A DNA stretch of 13,214 bases, taken from the NCBI GenBank assembly GCA_030152405.1, contig JASLJL010000440.1, positions 1 to 13,214 on the forward strand. The letters are read 5' to 3'. The position numbers and the translations under genes are program-made. Positions 5,934 to 13,214 of this stretch are shown one piece after another. This stretch comes from Gordonia sp. (in: high G+C Gram-positive bacteria) (GTDB lineage: Bacteria > Actinomycetota > Actinomycetes > Mycobacteriales > Mycobacteriaceae). The notes below the pieces were generated by a model, which was not told the origin of the DNA, ran no database searches, and saw only the letters and a program-made list of their open reading frames with translations. The first letter of the stretch is position 1. The number at the start of each line of letters is the position of its first letter.

Positions 5934-6981
5934 TCGCGCCCGCGCCTTCCGCGCAACTGTCATCAAGCTGACGACGTTCGCCGTCGCCATGCTCCTCGTC
6001 CTCACCGGACTGGTGCTCGTGTTCAGCCGCTACCAGGGCGGAAGCAGCAGATCGTATTCGGCGCTGTTCTCCAGCGCATCTGCGATGAAGTCGGGAAGCG
6101 TCGTCCAGATCGCCGGAGTCGACGTCGGCACCGTCGACAGCGTCGAGCTGACCCGCGACAATCAGGCGAAGGTCGAGTTCAACGTGAACGACGACTACCG
6201 TTTGCCGAAGACCGCCCGTGCGTTGATCCGCTACCAGAACCTCACCGGGGACAGGTACCTGGAACTGCAGCCGGGTGACGGTTCCCTCAGCGACACCCTG
6301 TCGCCGGGCGACGAGATCCCGATCACGCAGACCGAACCCGCACTCGACCTCGACAAGCTGCTCGGCGGCTTCAAACCGCTGTTCCGCACCATGAGCGGCG
6401 ACGAGGTGAACCAGCTGTCGTCCGCGCTCATCGCCGTGTTCCAGGGGCAGGGCGGATCGCTGAACAAGCTGCTCGCGAGCACCGCCGAGTTCACGAACTC
6501 GATCGCCGACCGCGATGCGCTCATCGGCAGCGTGATCGACAACCTGAACACCACTCTCGGCACCCTGGCGGCCGATCACAGGGGACTCGACCAGAGCGTC
6601 GACCGTCTCCAGCAGCTGATCAGCGGTCTCGCCGGCGACAAGGCGGTCATCGGACGCGCGATCAGTGAGAGCGCGAAGGCCACCACCGGACTGGCCGACC
6701 TGATGTCCACCGTCCGACCCGACATGAAGAAGGCCCTCACCGGCCTCGGCAAGACGTCGGAGGAGGCGCTCAAGGCCGAGCCCTTCATCCGCGATCTGCT
6801 CGGACGTCTCCCCGGCGACTTCCACATGCTGTCGAACCTCGGCAGCTACGGATCGTGGTTGCAGATCTACTTCTGCCGGATCCGGCTGCTGCTGCCCGGA
6901 CCGGGCAACACCCAGTACTACTTCACAGCCATCGACGTGATGGGCGACAAGACTCAGGCCGGCGGGAGGTGCGCACGATGA
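5926..6981 (+). CDS. mce4B: Mce4B, MCE-family substrate-binding subunit
   Basis: This protein has 351 residues, practically the same as the M. tuberculosis Mce4B length I recall. It has a membrane anchor at about 12-33 and an MCE domain at about 43-118 (VVQIAGVDVGTV at 59-70; YQNLTGDRYLEL at 103-114). A predicted coiled-coil/helical region follows at about 140-285. The conserved C-terminal segment WLQIYFCRIRL carries Cys317, and a second cysteine, Cys349, is two residues from the end. The GTG start at 5926 overlaps the mce4A stop by 8 bp and has GGAGGT at 5913-5918 with a 7-nt spacer. It ends in an ATGA overlap with mce4C. Role: second subunit of the Mce4 lipid-transfer complex in the cell envelope. 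Confidence 0.92.
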   Translation: MDSRARAFRATVIKLTTFAVAMLLVLTGLVLVFSRYQGGSSRSYSALFSSASAMKSGSVVQIAGVDVGTVDSVELTRDNQAKVEFNVNDDYRLPKTARALIRYQNLTGDRYLELQPGDGSLSDTLSPGDEIPITQTEPALDLDKLLGGFKPLFRTMSGDEVNQLSSALIAVFQGQGGSLNKLLASTAEFTNSIADRDALIGSVIDNLNTTLGTLAADHRGLDQSVDRLQQLISGLAGDKAVIGRAISESAKATTGLADLMSTVRPDMKKALTGLGKTSEEALKAEPFIRDLLGRLPGDFHMLSNLGSYGSWLQIYFCRIRLLLPGPGNTQYYFTAIDVMGDKTQAGGRCAR

Positions 6982-8144
6982 GTGGAGAAGACACCCCGGA
7001 CCGCCGGACCAAGCGGTCGAAGGCGTCGGTCGGCGTCATCGGCTTCCTGCTGACCGCGATGCTCGTGATCAGCGCGCTCAACATGGACCGTCTGCCGTTC
7101 TTCTCGCAGGTGAGCACCTATGACGCGTACTTCGAGGTCGCAGGCGGCCTGGTGCCTGGCGACGTCGTCTTGGTGTCCGGCATCAAGGTCGGCACCGTGG
7201 AGAAGGTCTCACTGGCGGAGCGGGACGGCGGCCTTCAGGCTCAGATCGGCTTCCGCGTGAACGACACCGTCAGCCTCGGCGACCGGACTCGCGCGGCGAT
7301 CAAGACCGAGACGGTGCTCGGTCGCCGCAACCTGACTCTCACCCCGATCGGCGACGGGCGCATCAAGCCCGGCGAGTCGATTCCGGTGGAGTCGACCGCG
7401 TCGCCGTACTCGCTGACCGATGCGCTCGACCAGGCGACGACCACGCTCGCCGAGACCGACACCGATCAGCTGAACAAGGCCATCGAGACGATGACCGACA
7501 CGTTCTCCAAGACGCCCGCCAACGTGCGGGGCGCCGTCGAAGGCGTCGGACGCGTGTCGAAGGCCATCGCCGATCGAGACAACGCGCTCAACCAGCTGCT
7601 CGACCGCGCCCGCGGGGTCACCGACGTCGTCGGCCGGCGCAGCGAACAGATCCGCCAGATGCTCATCGACGCGAACTCGCTGCTCGGCGAGCTCGAGATG
7701 CGGCGCGCGGCCGTCCGCCAGTTGATCACCGGCACCCGTGATCTGACCGCTGAGATCAGCGGTTTCATCGACGACAACGGTGAGCAGCTGCGACCGGTCC
7801 TCGACAAGTTCAACCGCGTGATGGACATCCTCAACGACAACGAGGAGAACTTCGGGCGGGCCATCGACAATCTCGGGCCCTACGCCAACATCCTCGGCGA
7901 GGCGGTCAGCTCGGGACCGTACTTCAGCTCGCTCGTCGGTGTCGCGACGTTCGGCGACTACTTCGGAACCTTCCTGAAGGTGCTGCAGCGCAAGTATCCC
8001 GAGGCCTGGAACTACTTCTACAAGTACTCCGGAAACCCGTTGTTCCCGAACAACTGGAACCAGGGACCGAACGCGGGGGCGCCGGACGTCGGACGCCCGT
8101 CGCCCAAGCGCACCTACCCGACACCGCAGAACGGAGGGAACTGA
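6978..8144 (+). CDS. mce4C: Mce4C, MCE-family substrate-binding subunit
   Basis: The 388-residue protein starts MSGEDTPDRRTKRSK, followed by a membrane anchor (about 17-35), an MCE domain (about 46-125, with VVLVSGIKVGTV at 63-74), a long helical region rich in Asp/Glu/Arg, and a C-terminal tail of about 40 residues rich in Pro, Asn and Gly. The start is ATG 6978, overlapping the mce4B stop as ATGA, with GGGAGGT at 6964-6970. An in-frame start at 6855 would add 41 residues of non-Mce character inside mce4B and is rejected. It is the only Mce4 subunit here with no cysteine. The low-complexity tail is probably disordered and may reach into the outer envelope; that is inference. Confidence 0.92.
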   Translation: MSGEDTPDRRTKRSKASVGVIGFLLTAMLVISALNMDRLPFFSQVSTYDAYFEVAGGLVPGDVVLVSGIKVGTVEKVSLAERDGGLQAQIGFRVNDTVSLGDRTRAAIKTETVLGRRNLTLTPIGDGRIKPGESIPVESTASPYSLTDALDQATTTLAETDTDQLNKAIETMTDTFSKTPANVRGAVEGVGRVSKAIADRDNALNQLLDRARGVTDVVGRRSEQIRQMLIDANSLLGELEMRRAAVRQLITGTRDLTAEISGFIDDNGEQLRPVLDKFNRVMDILNDNEENFGRAIDNLGPYANILGEAVSSGPYFSSLVGVATFGDYFGTFLKVLQRKYPEAWNYFYKYSGNPLFPNNWNQGPNAGAPDVGRPSPKRTYPTPQNGGN

Positions 8145-8145
8145 G

Positions 8146-9411
8146 ATGCGGATCTCTCGTCGCGCACTGGCGATCGTCGCAGGCGTCGTCGTCCTCGTTC
8201 TCATCGCCGGAGGTGTGTGGTTCGGCGTGCAGCGTGCCACCACACGCAACCTCACCGCGTACTTCGCGACGGCCGCCAGCCTGTTCGAAGGCGACTCGGT
8301 CCGCGTCATCGGCGTGCCGGTCGGCAAGGTCACCTCGATCGAGCCCCGGGAGGGCGACGTCAAGGTGGTCATGCGCATCGACAACGACGTCCCGATTCCG
8401 GCCGACGTCCGCGCCGTCGTCGTCGCGCAGTCACTGGTGTCGGGGCGCTTCGTCCAGCTGACGCCCGGCTACACCAAGGGCCCCGAGCTCGAGGGCGACG
8501 CCGACATCCCGATGGAGCGCACGGCCGTCCCGATGGAGTGGGACGACGTGAAGAAGCAGCTGTCCGATCTGAGCTCCGCACTCGGCCCGAAGGGCTCGAA
8601 CGGCGCCGACCAGGGCGTCGCATCGCGCGCCGTGGACGTGTTCGACAAGAACCTGAGCGGCAACGGCTCGGCGATCGCCGAGTCGATCCGCCAGATGTCG
8701 AAGGTCGTCGGCACACTGTCGGACAACCGCGACGACGTGTTCGGAGCGGTCAAGAGCCTCCAGCAGCTCACCGAGCAGCTGTCGACCAGTCACGAGCAGT
8801 TGGTCCAGTTCAACGGCCGGATGGCGTCGGTCACCTCCGTTCTGGCGGGCAGCGGCACCGAGCTCAGCGACGCGATGACGAACCTCAACGGCGCCATCAG
8901 CGACCTCGAGGGCTTCCTCGGTGAGAACAGCTCGACCGTGGTCTCCACCGTCGACAAGCTCTCCAAGCTGACGGGCACCCTGAAGAACAAGGATCAACAG
9001 CTCCGCGGTCTGCTGCACTCGGCGCCGACTCAGCTGTCGAACTTCTTCAACATCTACAACCCGCTGACCGGCTCGCTCGACGGTGTCTTCGGCCTGGGCA
9101 TGGGCAACAACCTGATCTCGCTGCTCTGCGGCACCATGCAGTCGACGAAGCGCCCGGGCGACACCGACGCCGACATCGAGCAGTGCGTCGATCTGCTGGC
9201 GCCGATCATGAAGGACGTCGTGGTGAACTACCCGCCGTTCATGGCCAACCCGGTGATCGGCCGGACGGCGACGCCCGACCAGATCACGTACCAGAACGCC
9301 GATGTGCGGGCCCGCGCCCGCCAGGGCGTCGTGGAGCGGGACTCGGCGAGCCGGAAGGCCGCTCCCGACCCGTTGACCAAGCTGCTCATCCCCTTCGGAG
9401 GTGAAGGATGA
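8146..9411 (+). CDS. mce4D: Mce4D, MCE-family substrate-binding subunit
   Basis: The 421-residue protein has a basic N-terminus and membrane anchor at about 7-28 and an MCE domain at about 35-107 (SVRVIGVPVGKV at 51-62; SLVSGRFVQLTP at 96-107). A helical region follows at about 130-300, and a C-terminal region carries Cys328 and Cys347. The ATG at 8146 follows the mce4C stop by one nucleotide and is preceded by GGAGGG at 8133-8138. The gene ends in an ATGA overlap with mce4E. It belongs to the hexameric tunnel of the Mce4 sterol importer; the D assignment follows from order within the cluster. Confidence 0.92.
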   Translation: MRISRRALAIVAGVVVLVLIAGGVWFGVQRATTRNLTAYFATAASLFEGDSVRVIGVPVGKVTSIEPREGDVKVVMRIDNDVPIPADVRAVVVAQSLVSGRFVQLTPGYTKGPELEGDADIPMERTAVPMEWDDVKKQLSDLSSALGPKGSNGADQGVASRAVDVFDKNLSGNGSAIAESIRQMSKVVGTLSDNRDDVFGAVKSLQQLTEQLSTSHEQLVQFNGRMASVTSVLAGSGTELSDAMTNLNGAISDLEGFLGENSSTVVSTVDKLSKLTGTLKNKDQQLRGLLHSAPTQLSNFFNIYNPLTGSLDGVFGLGMGNNLISLLCGTMQSTKRPGDTDADIEQCVDLLAPIMKDVVVNYPPFMANPVIGRTATPDQITYQNADVRARARQGVVERDSASRKAAPDPLTKLLIPFGGEG

Positions 9412-10682
9412 TCCGCAAGCGGACGCGCGTCGTCGCGCTCGCGGCCGGCCTGCTGCTGCTCGCGCCGGTCGCCACCGCGTGCAGCGGCAATCCGGTCACG
9501 TCGTTGTCGTCGATCGGTGCCGAGGGCACCGGTGCGGGCGCCTACAAGATCACCGCGATGATTCCGTCGGCGGCCGGGCTGGTGCGGAACGCGCCGGTCA
9601 TGATGAACGACGCGACGGTCGGCAGTGTCGGCGACATCGCCATCAAGGACTGGAACGCAGAGATCACGCTGCGCCTCAACGAGGGCGTCCAGGTGCCGAC
9701 CGGCTCGCACGCCATGATCGGCATGACGAGCGTGCTCGGCTCGGCGCACATCGCGATCGTGCCGCCGGAGAAGAAGGCCGGCACGTTCCTCGCACCGGGT
9801 GGCAGTCTGTCGCTGCCCAACTGCCCGAAGCAGGACAACATCGCGAAGCCGGACGCCAAGCCGGTCGCCGACATCAACTCCGCCCAGCAGGTCGATCCGT
9901 GCATGTACCCGACCACCGAGCAGGTGCTCAGCTCCTTGTCGGTGGTGCTCAACGGCGGCGGGCTCTCGCAGGTCGGCGACGTCGTCCACGAACTGAGTCA
10001 GGCGCTCGGCGGCAACGACGATCACATCCGCGACCTGATCCCGCGGCTGAACACCCTCGTCACCGATCTCAACGGTCAGACGCAGAACATCATCTCGGCG
10101 ATGGAGGGCATGGATCGACTGTCGCAGGCGATCAACGACCAGACCCCGACCGTCGAACGGGCACTCGAGTCCGGTCCGCAGATCCTCCAACTCCTCGTCG
10201 ATCAGCGCACCAACCTGACGACGGCGCTCGGGAACGTCGGCGACCTGTCTGCGACGGTGAACGACATCCTGAAGGAGAACGGCGACGACATCAAGACGAT
10301 CGTCCCGAACCTCCGGAAGCTGATGGAACAGCTGTCGATGACGGGGCCGGCCCTGTCGAATTCCCTGCGAATCCTGTTGACCTTCCCGTTCCTCGAAGAG
10401 AAGATCCCGACGGTGGTCAAGGGCGACTACGTGAACTCCGACCTCGTGCTCGACCTGACCTGGAGTCGCCTCAACAAGACGATGGTCGCCTCGGTCACCA
10501 ACCCGGAGGGCGTGACCGGCAAGCCGGCGAACCGCGCCAAGCAGGGCGTCAATCCGTTCACCGCGCCGCTGATCCCCGGCATCACCACGCCGAAACAGTC
10601 CGATCCCGCCAATCCGAAGCCGTCCGAGCTGATGCCGAAGTCGACGGCCCCGACATCTAAGAAGAAGAGCGGAGGCAACTGA
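9408..10682 (+). CDS. mce4E: Mce4E (LprN-like), lipoprotein MCE subunit
   Basis: This 424-residue protein starts with a basic n-region and hydrophobic core followed by a lipobox-like VATAC, so Cys25 should be lipidated after signal peptidase II cleavage. This matches the E subunit of Mce operons (LprN in M. tuberculosis), the only lipoprotein of the six. An MCE domain covers about 45-120. The usual G-X-X-V-G signature reads DATVG (68-72), diverging from the other five subunits. Two further cysteines lie at 139 and 165, directly after the MCE domain, and a helical region runs from about 170 to 320. The residue at -3 of the lipobox is Ala rather than the more common Leu/Val, an acceptable variant. 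The ATG at 9408 overlaps the mce4D stop (ATGA), with GGAGGTGA just upstream. Confidence 0.92.
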   Translation: MIRKRTRVVALAAGLLLLAPVATACSGNPVTSLSSIGAEGTGAGAYKITAMIPSAAGLVRNAPVMMNDATVGSVGDIAIKDWNAEITLRLNEGVQVPTGSHAMIGMTSVLGSAHIAIVPPEKKAGTFLAPGGSLSLPNCPKQDNIAKPDAKPVADINSAQQVDPCMYPTTEQVLSSLSVVLNGGGLSQVGDVVHELSQALGGNDDHIRDLIPRLNTLVTDLNGQTQNIISAMEGMDRLSQAINDQTPTVERALESGPQILQLLVDQRTNLTTALGNVGDLSATVNDILKENGDDIKTIVPNLRKLMEQLSMTGPALSNSLRILLTFPFLEEKIPTVVKGDYVNSDLVLDLTWSRLNKTMVASVTNPEGVTGKPANRAKQGVNPFTAPLIPGITTPKQSDPANPKPSELMPKSTAPTSKKKSGGN

Positions 10683-12106
10683 TGAAGATCACCGGTTTCG
10701 TCCGCATGCAGCTGCTGATCTTCAGCATCGTCACGGTCATCTCGCTCGTCGTGATGGCGGTCTTCTACATCCGCATCCCACAGATGTTCGGCCTCGGCAG
10801 CTACTCGGTCCAGGTCACCATGCCGTCCACCGGCGGCCTCTACCAGAATGCGAACGTCAGCTTCCGCGGCGTCAACGTCGGCAAGGTGACCGGCGTCCGG
10901 CTCACCGAGGACGGCGTCGCGGCCGACCTGACGATCGAGTCCGGCACCGACATCCCGAAGAACTCCGCGGTCGCGGTCCGCAGCGTGTCGGCTGTCGGCG
11001 AGCAGTTCGTCGACTTCGCGCCGCCCGCCGAACCGTCGTCGGACATGTTGACCGACGGTTCGACGGTGTCGACCGACGATGTGCCCGTCGAGATCTCGGC
11101 GATGCTCGATCAGGCCGACGCGCTGTTGGCCGACGTGAGCAATGCGAAGGTCCGCGCCGTGATGGACGAGGCGTTCACCGCGTTCAACGGCACGGCGGAC
11201 GATCTCCAACGGCTGATGGACTCGATGGTCCTGTTCGTCGGCGCGATGAACAAGAACGTCGACGTGACCGTGGATCTGGTGAAGCAGGCGGGTCCGATCC
11301 TGGCGACGCAGAACCGCACCGCGGACGAGATCCGCAGCTGGACCGCGGACCTGACCAAGGTGACCGATCAGCTGCGCGCCAGCAACCCCGACATCACCGA
11401 CATCCTCGCGAAGGGGCCGGGCGTCGCCGACCAGGCGAGGAACCTGTTCGACGACATGGCGCCCGCCTTCCGGCTCGGGATGTCGAACCTGCGCGTCGCC
11501 GCGCGGACGATGTCTGTCTACCTGCCGAACCTGAGGCAGACGATCGTCCTGTACCCGCGAGTGCTGTCGGCCCTCATCACGGCCATCAACACCGGCTCCA
11601 ACCGGCACGGCGCCAACGTGAACTTCACTCTCGGGTTCCAGGACCCGCCGACGTGCACCGTCGGCTTCCTGCCGCCCGACAAGTGGCGCTTCCCGTCGGC
11701 GACGACACCGCAGGATCTCCCGCCGGGCATGCTGTGCAGGCTCCCGCAGGACGCGCAGACCTCCGTGCGTGGCGCCCGCAACTTCCCCTGTGTCGAGTTC
11801 CCCGGCCGTCGCGCCCCGACTCCGGCGGAATGCAAGACCGGATTCGTGCCGTCGGCGCGTGACAACGTCGCACTTCCGAACGGCTTCCCGGGCACCGATC
11901 TGCCGAAGCAGCCCGCCGGGCACGTCGTCCCGGGCACCCCTACCGACTATGACCCTGCGCCCGCCACGTACGCGACCACGTACGATCCGGAGACGGGGGA
12001 GTTCATCGGACCGGACGGCAAGAACTACAAGACGCAGGCCGGAGCCGACAACCGCAACCAGAAGAAGCAATGGTACGAACTGATCACGAAGACGGTGGAG
12101 TCCTGA
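10682..12106 (+). CDS. mce4F: Mce4F, MCE-family substrate-binding subunit
   Basis: The 474-residue protein has a membrane anchor at about 9-30 and an MCE domain at about 41-115 (NVSFRGVNVGKV at 58-69; SVSAVGEQFVDF at 101-112). A helical region follows at about 135-300. The long C-terminal extension contains four cysteines (325, 352, 370, 384) and then a Pro/Tyr/Asp-rich tail. It is the last of the six Mce subunits and is probably shorter than M. tuberculosis Mce4F, mainly in the tail. The ATG at 10682 shares one base with the mce4E stop (TGATG), and its ribosome binding site GGAGG (10671-10675) lies inside the end of mce4E. The mas4A start lies within its last 37 bp. Confidence 0.92.
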   Translation: MKITGFVRMQLLIFSIVTVISLVVMAVFYIRIPQMFGLGSYSVQVTMPSTGGLYQNANVSFRGVNVGKVTGVRLTEDGVAADLTIESGTDIPKNSAVAVRSVSAVGEQFVDFAPPAEPSSDMLTDGSTVSTDDVPVEISAMLDQADALLADVSNAKVRAVMDEAFTAFNGTADDLQRLMDSMVLFVGAMNKNVDVTVDLVKQAGPILATQNRTADEIRSWTADLTKVTDQLRASNPDITDILAKGPGVADQARNLFDDMAPAFRLGMSNLRVAARTMSVYLPNLRQTIVLYPRVLSALITAINTGSNRHGANVNFTLGFQDPPTCTVGFLPPDKWRFPSATTPQDLPPGMLCRLPQDAQTSVRGARNFPCVEFPGRRAPTPAECKTGFVPSARDNVALPNGFPGTDLPKQPAGHVVPGTPTDYDPAPATYATTYDPETGEFIGPDGKNYKTQAGADNRNQKKQWYELITKTVES

Positions 12107-12897
12107 AACCGGAGCCTGACGGCACCGCGAAGCAGACGGGAACCGTCCGCAAGTCGAGTCCCCTCTCACGCCGGAAGAAATCGCAGGGAAAGGCGCCGGC
12201 TCCGGCTGACGCCTCGAAGGTTGATCTCGCCAAGGACGAGGAACAGACGGCAGATCCGTCGTCTGAAGAGACGTCGGCGGTCGAGGCGACCGACGCTGCG
12301 GAGACGACGGCATCGGACGACACCGCGGTCGTGAAGCCCGAAGGGCTGTCGTACCGAGCGCGCCGGGGATCGGTCAAGGCGCCCATGTCGGCGTCGCCGT
12401 CGTTGAAACGCCAAGTGCTGCCTGCCGTTGGCATCGCGCTCGGCGCAGTTCTCCTCATCGCGTCCATCGTGCTCACGATCGTGTTCACCACGGCGTCGTC
12501 GCGCATCGACGACGACCGTGAGCTCCGCGCCGGATACGACCAGTTCGCGCAGGAGGTGGTCATGAAGATGACCACGCTCAACAAAGAGAACGCCGACAGC
12601 ATGTACAAGTTCATGCAGGAGCACACGAGCGGTCGTGCTCAGCAGCAGTTCCGCGAGTCGATGAAGCAGGCCACCGACCTCATCCGCCAGGACAACATGA
12701 AGACGACGACCACTGTCGCCGCCTCCGCCGTGGAGAAGGCCGACGAGGACGCCGGTTCTGTCCTGGTGGTGTTCGTGTGGCAGGGGATCGCGCCGGAAGC
12801 GCCGCAACAGCCCGACGTGCAGACCTTCCGAGCCCGAATCTCGATCACGCGGATCAACGACGATCTGAAGATGACGAACTTCGAGTGGGTGAACTGA
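12070..12897 (+). CDS. mas4A: Mce-associated membrane protein, Mas4A-like
   Basis: This 275-residue protein has three parts. Residues 1-112 are low-complexity and charged (Lys/Arg, then Glu/Asp/Ala/Ser/Thr), probably disordered and cytoplasmic. One membrane segment spans about 116-140. A C-terminal domain of about 135 residues (helix-rich, then a beta stretch SVLVVFVWQGI) resembles the Mce-associated membrane protein fold. Its place after mce4F matches Rv3493c of M. tuberculosis; Mas proteins stabilise or assist Mce complexes. The ATG at 12070 overlaps mce4F by 37 bp and has only a weak GAAGAAG upstream. Initiation by coupling is likely and the exact start is uncertain, with a later non-ATG start possible. 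There is no cysteine. Function is inferred from position and architecture only. Confidence 0.8.
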   Translation: MVRTDHEDGGVLKPEPDGTAKQTGTVRKSSPLSRRKKSQGKAPAPADASKVDLAKDEEQTADPSSEETSAVEATDAAETTASDDTAVVKPEGLSYRARRGSVKAPMSASPSLKRQVLPAVGIALGAVLLIASIVLTIVFTTASSRIDDDRELRAGYDQFAQEVVMKMTTLNKENADSMYKFMQEHTSGRAQQQFRESMKQATDLIRQDNMKTTTTVAASAVEKADEDAGSVLVVFVWQGIAPEAPQQPDVQTFRARISITRINDDLKMTNFEWVN

Positions 12898-13214
12898 TGT
12901 CGAAGAAACGACTTCTCGTGATCGGCGGAAGCCTGCTGGTCGTCGTCGCAGTCGCCGCCGCGATTGTCAGCGGCGTCCGGTACTGGAGCATGAACGCCGA
13001 GGAGCAGGCCCGCGACAGTGCGGTGTCGGCAGCCACCGAGTACGCGACGACGATGTTCGGGCTGAACTCGTCGAACGTCCAGCAGAACGTCGACAAGGCC
13101 ATGGCCTTCTCGACCGGTGACGCGAAGAACCAGTTGCAGAAGCAGATCGTCGACGGCGAGGTGGTTCGCAAGATCAAGGACCAGAAGGTGGTCACCGTCG
13201 TGACGATCGAAGGC
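12897..13214 (+). CDS. mas4B: Mce-associated membrane protein, Mas4B-like (3' end cut off)
   Basis: The frame opens with ATG at 12897, sharing one base with the mas4A stop (TGATG), and is open to the right edge: 106 codons are visible. A basic N-terminus (MSKKR) and one membrane segment (about 6-26) lead into an extracytoplasmic domain with ARDSAVSAATEYATTMFGL and then a turn to beta strand (QKVVTVVTIEG). This resembles the NTF2-like/Mce-associated fold. It has the same topology as the preceding gene but lacks its long charged N-terminus. Position matches Rv3492c in M. tuberculosis. No stop codon is visible, so total length is unknown. There is no strong Shine-Dalgarno; translational coupling is likely. 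Confidence 0.82.
   Translation, partial: MSKKRLLVIGGSLLVVVAVAAAIVSGVRYWSMNAEEQARDSAVSAATEYATTMFGLNSSNVQQNVDKAMAFSTGDAKNQLQKQIVDGEVVRKIKDQKVVTVVTIEG

Noticed and set aside
4365..6005. 546-codon minus-strand open frame opposite yrbE4B/mce4A
   Set aside because: The translation is Asp/Arg/His/Val-rich low complexity, as produced by the antisense of GC-rich codons; the plus strand carries recognisable permease and MCE domains.
6855..6977. 41-residue N-terminal extension of Mce4C
   Set aside because: It lies wholly within mce4B in another frame; ATG 6978 with GGGAGGT and an ATGA overlap fits the operon's pattern.
9401..10660. 419-codon plus-strand frame overlapping mce4E
   Set aside because: It is the shifted frame of mce4E (starting 7 bp earlier), rich in Arg/Gln/Asp/His; the mce4E frame has the lipobox and MCE domain.
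10427..12313. 628-codon minus-strand open frame opposite mce4E/mce4F/mas4A
   Set aside because: It spans three genuine genes, has no family motif and shows the same Arg/Asp/Val shadow composition. Length alone is not evidence at this GC content.
1..13214. tRNA/rRNA genes, CRISPR arrays, insertion sequences or prophage genes
   Set aside because: None was seen. Coding density is near complete, gene order is that of a conserved locus, and no direct-repeat array or transposase-like protein is present.

Overview
The window is high-GC DNA, with GC-rich third codon positions, GTG/TTG starts and compact operons with overlapping stop/start codons. The gene set is the cholesterol-import mce4 locus with its attached sterol side-chain genes, in the order known from Mycobacterium, Rhodococcus and Gordonia. 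This points to a mycolic-acid-bearing actinobacterium (order Mycobacteriales). I cannot fix the genus by eye; a Gordonia-like or Rhodococcus-like organism fits.

Layout. Positions 1-1714, minus strand: a two-gene operon for a heteromeric acyl-CoA dehydrogenase, fadE26 then fadE27, the latter cut by the left edge. Positions 1715-1838: divergent control region with a KstR-type operator. Positions 1839-2027, plus: a small 3-cysteine ferredoxin (fdxD-like). Positions 2028-2149: a second, near-ideal KstR operator. Positions 2150-3040, plus: short-chain dehydrogenase hsd4A. Positions 3041-3136: a spacer with stem-loops and a possible internal promoter. From 3137 to the right edge, plus: yrbE4A, yrbE4B, mce4A, mce4B, mce4C, mce4D, mce4E (lipoprotein), mce4F, mas4A and mas4B (cut by the right edge). 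From yrbE4A on, every gene touches or overlaps the next, so this is one transcription unit.

How the parts work together. The YrbE4 pair forms the membrane core and the six Mce4 proteins form the envelope-spanning substrate-binding assembly; together they should import sterol. The ATPase (MceG) is not in this window and must be supplied from elsewhere. The Mas proteins are accessory factors. Inside the cell the ferredoxin can feed electrons to a sterol side-chain cytochrome P450 (not in the window). FadE26/FadE27 and Hsd4A then act in beta-oxidation of the side-chain CoA thioester. The two operators match the consensus of the TetR-family repressor KstR, so uptake and side-chain degradation are probably de-repressed together by a sterol metabolite.

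The system itself is described in related genera. The points worth a second look are small-scale: a second degenerate KstR site one helical turn from the first, inverted repeats and a promoter-like pair before yrbE4A, an even-cysteine pattern in the Mce4 proteins, and Shine-Dalgarno sequences that dictate Gly-Gly near the C-termini of four Mce proteins.
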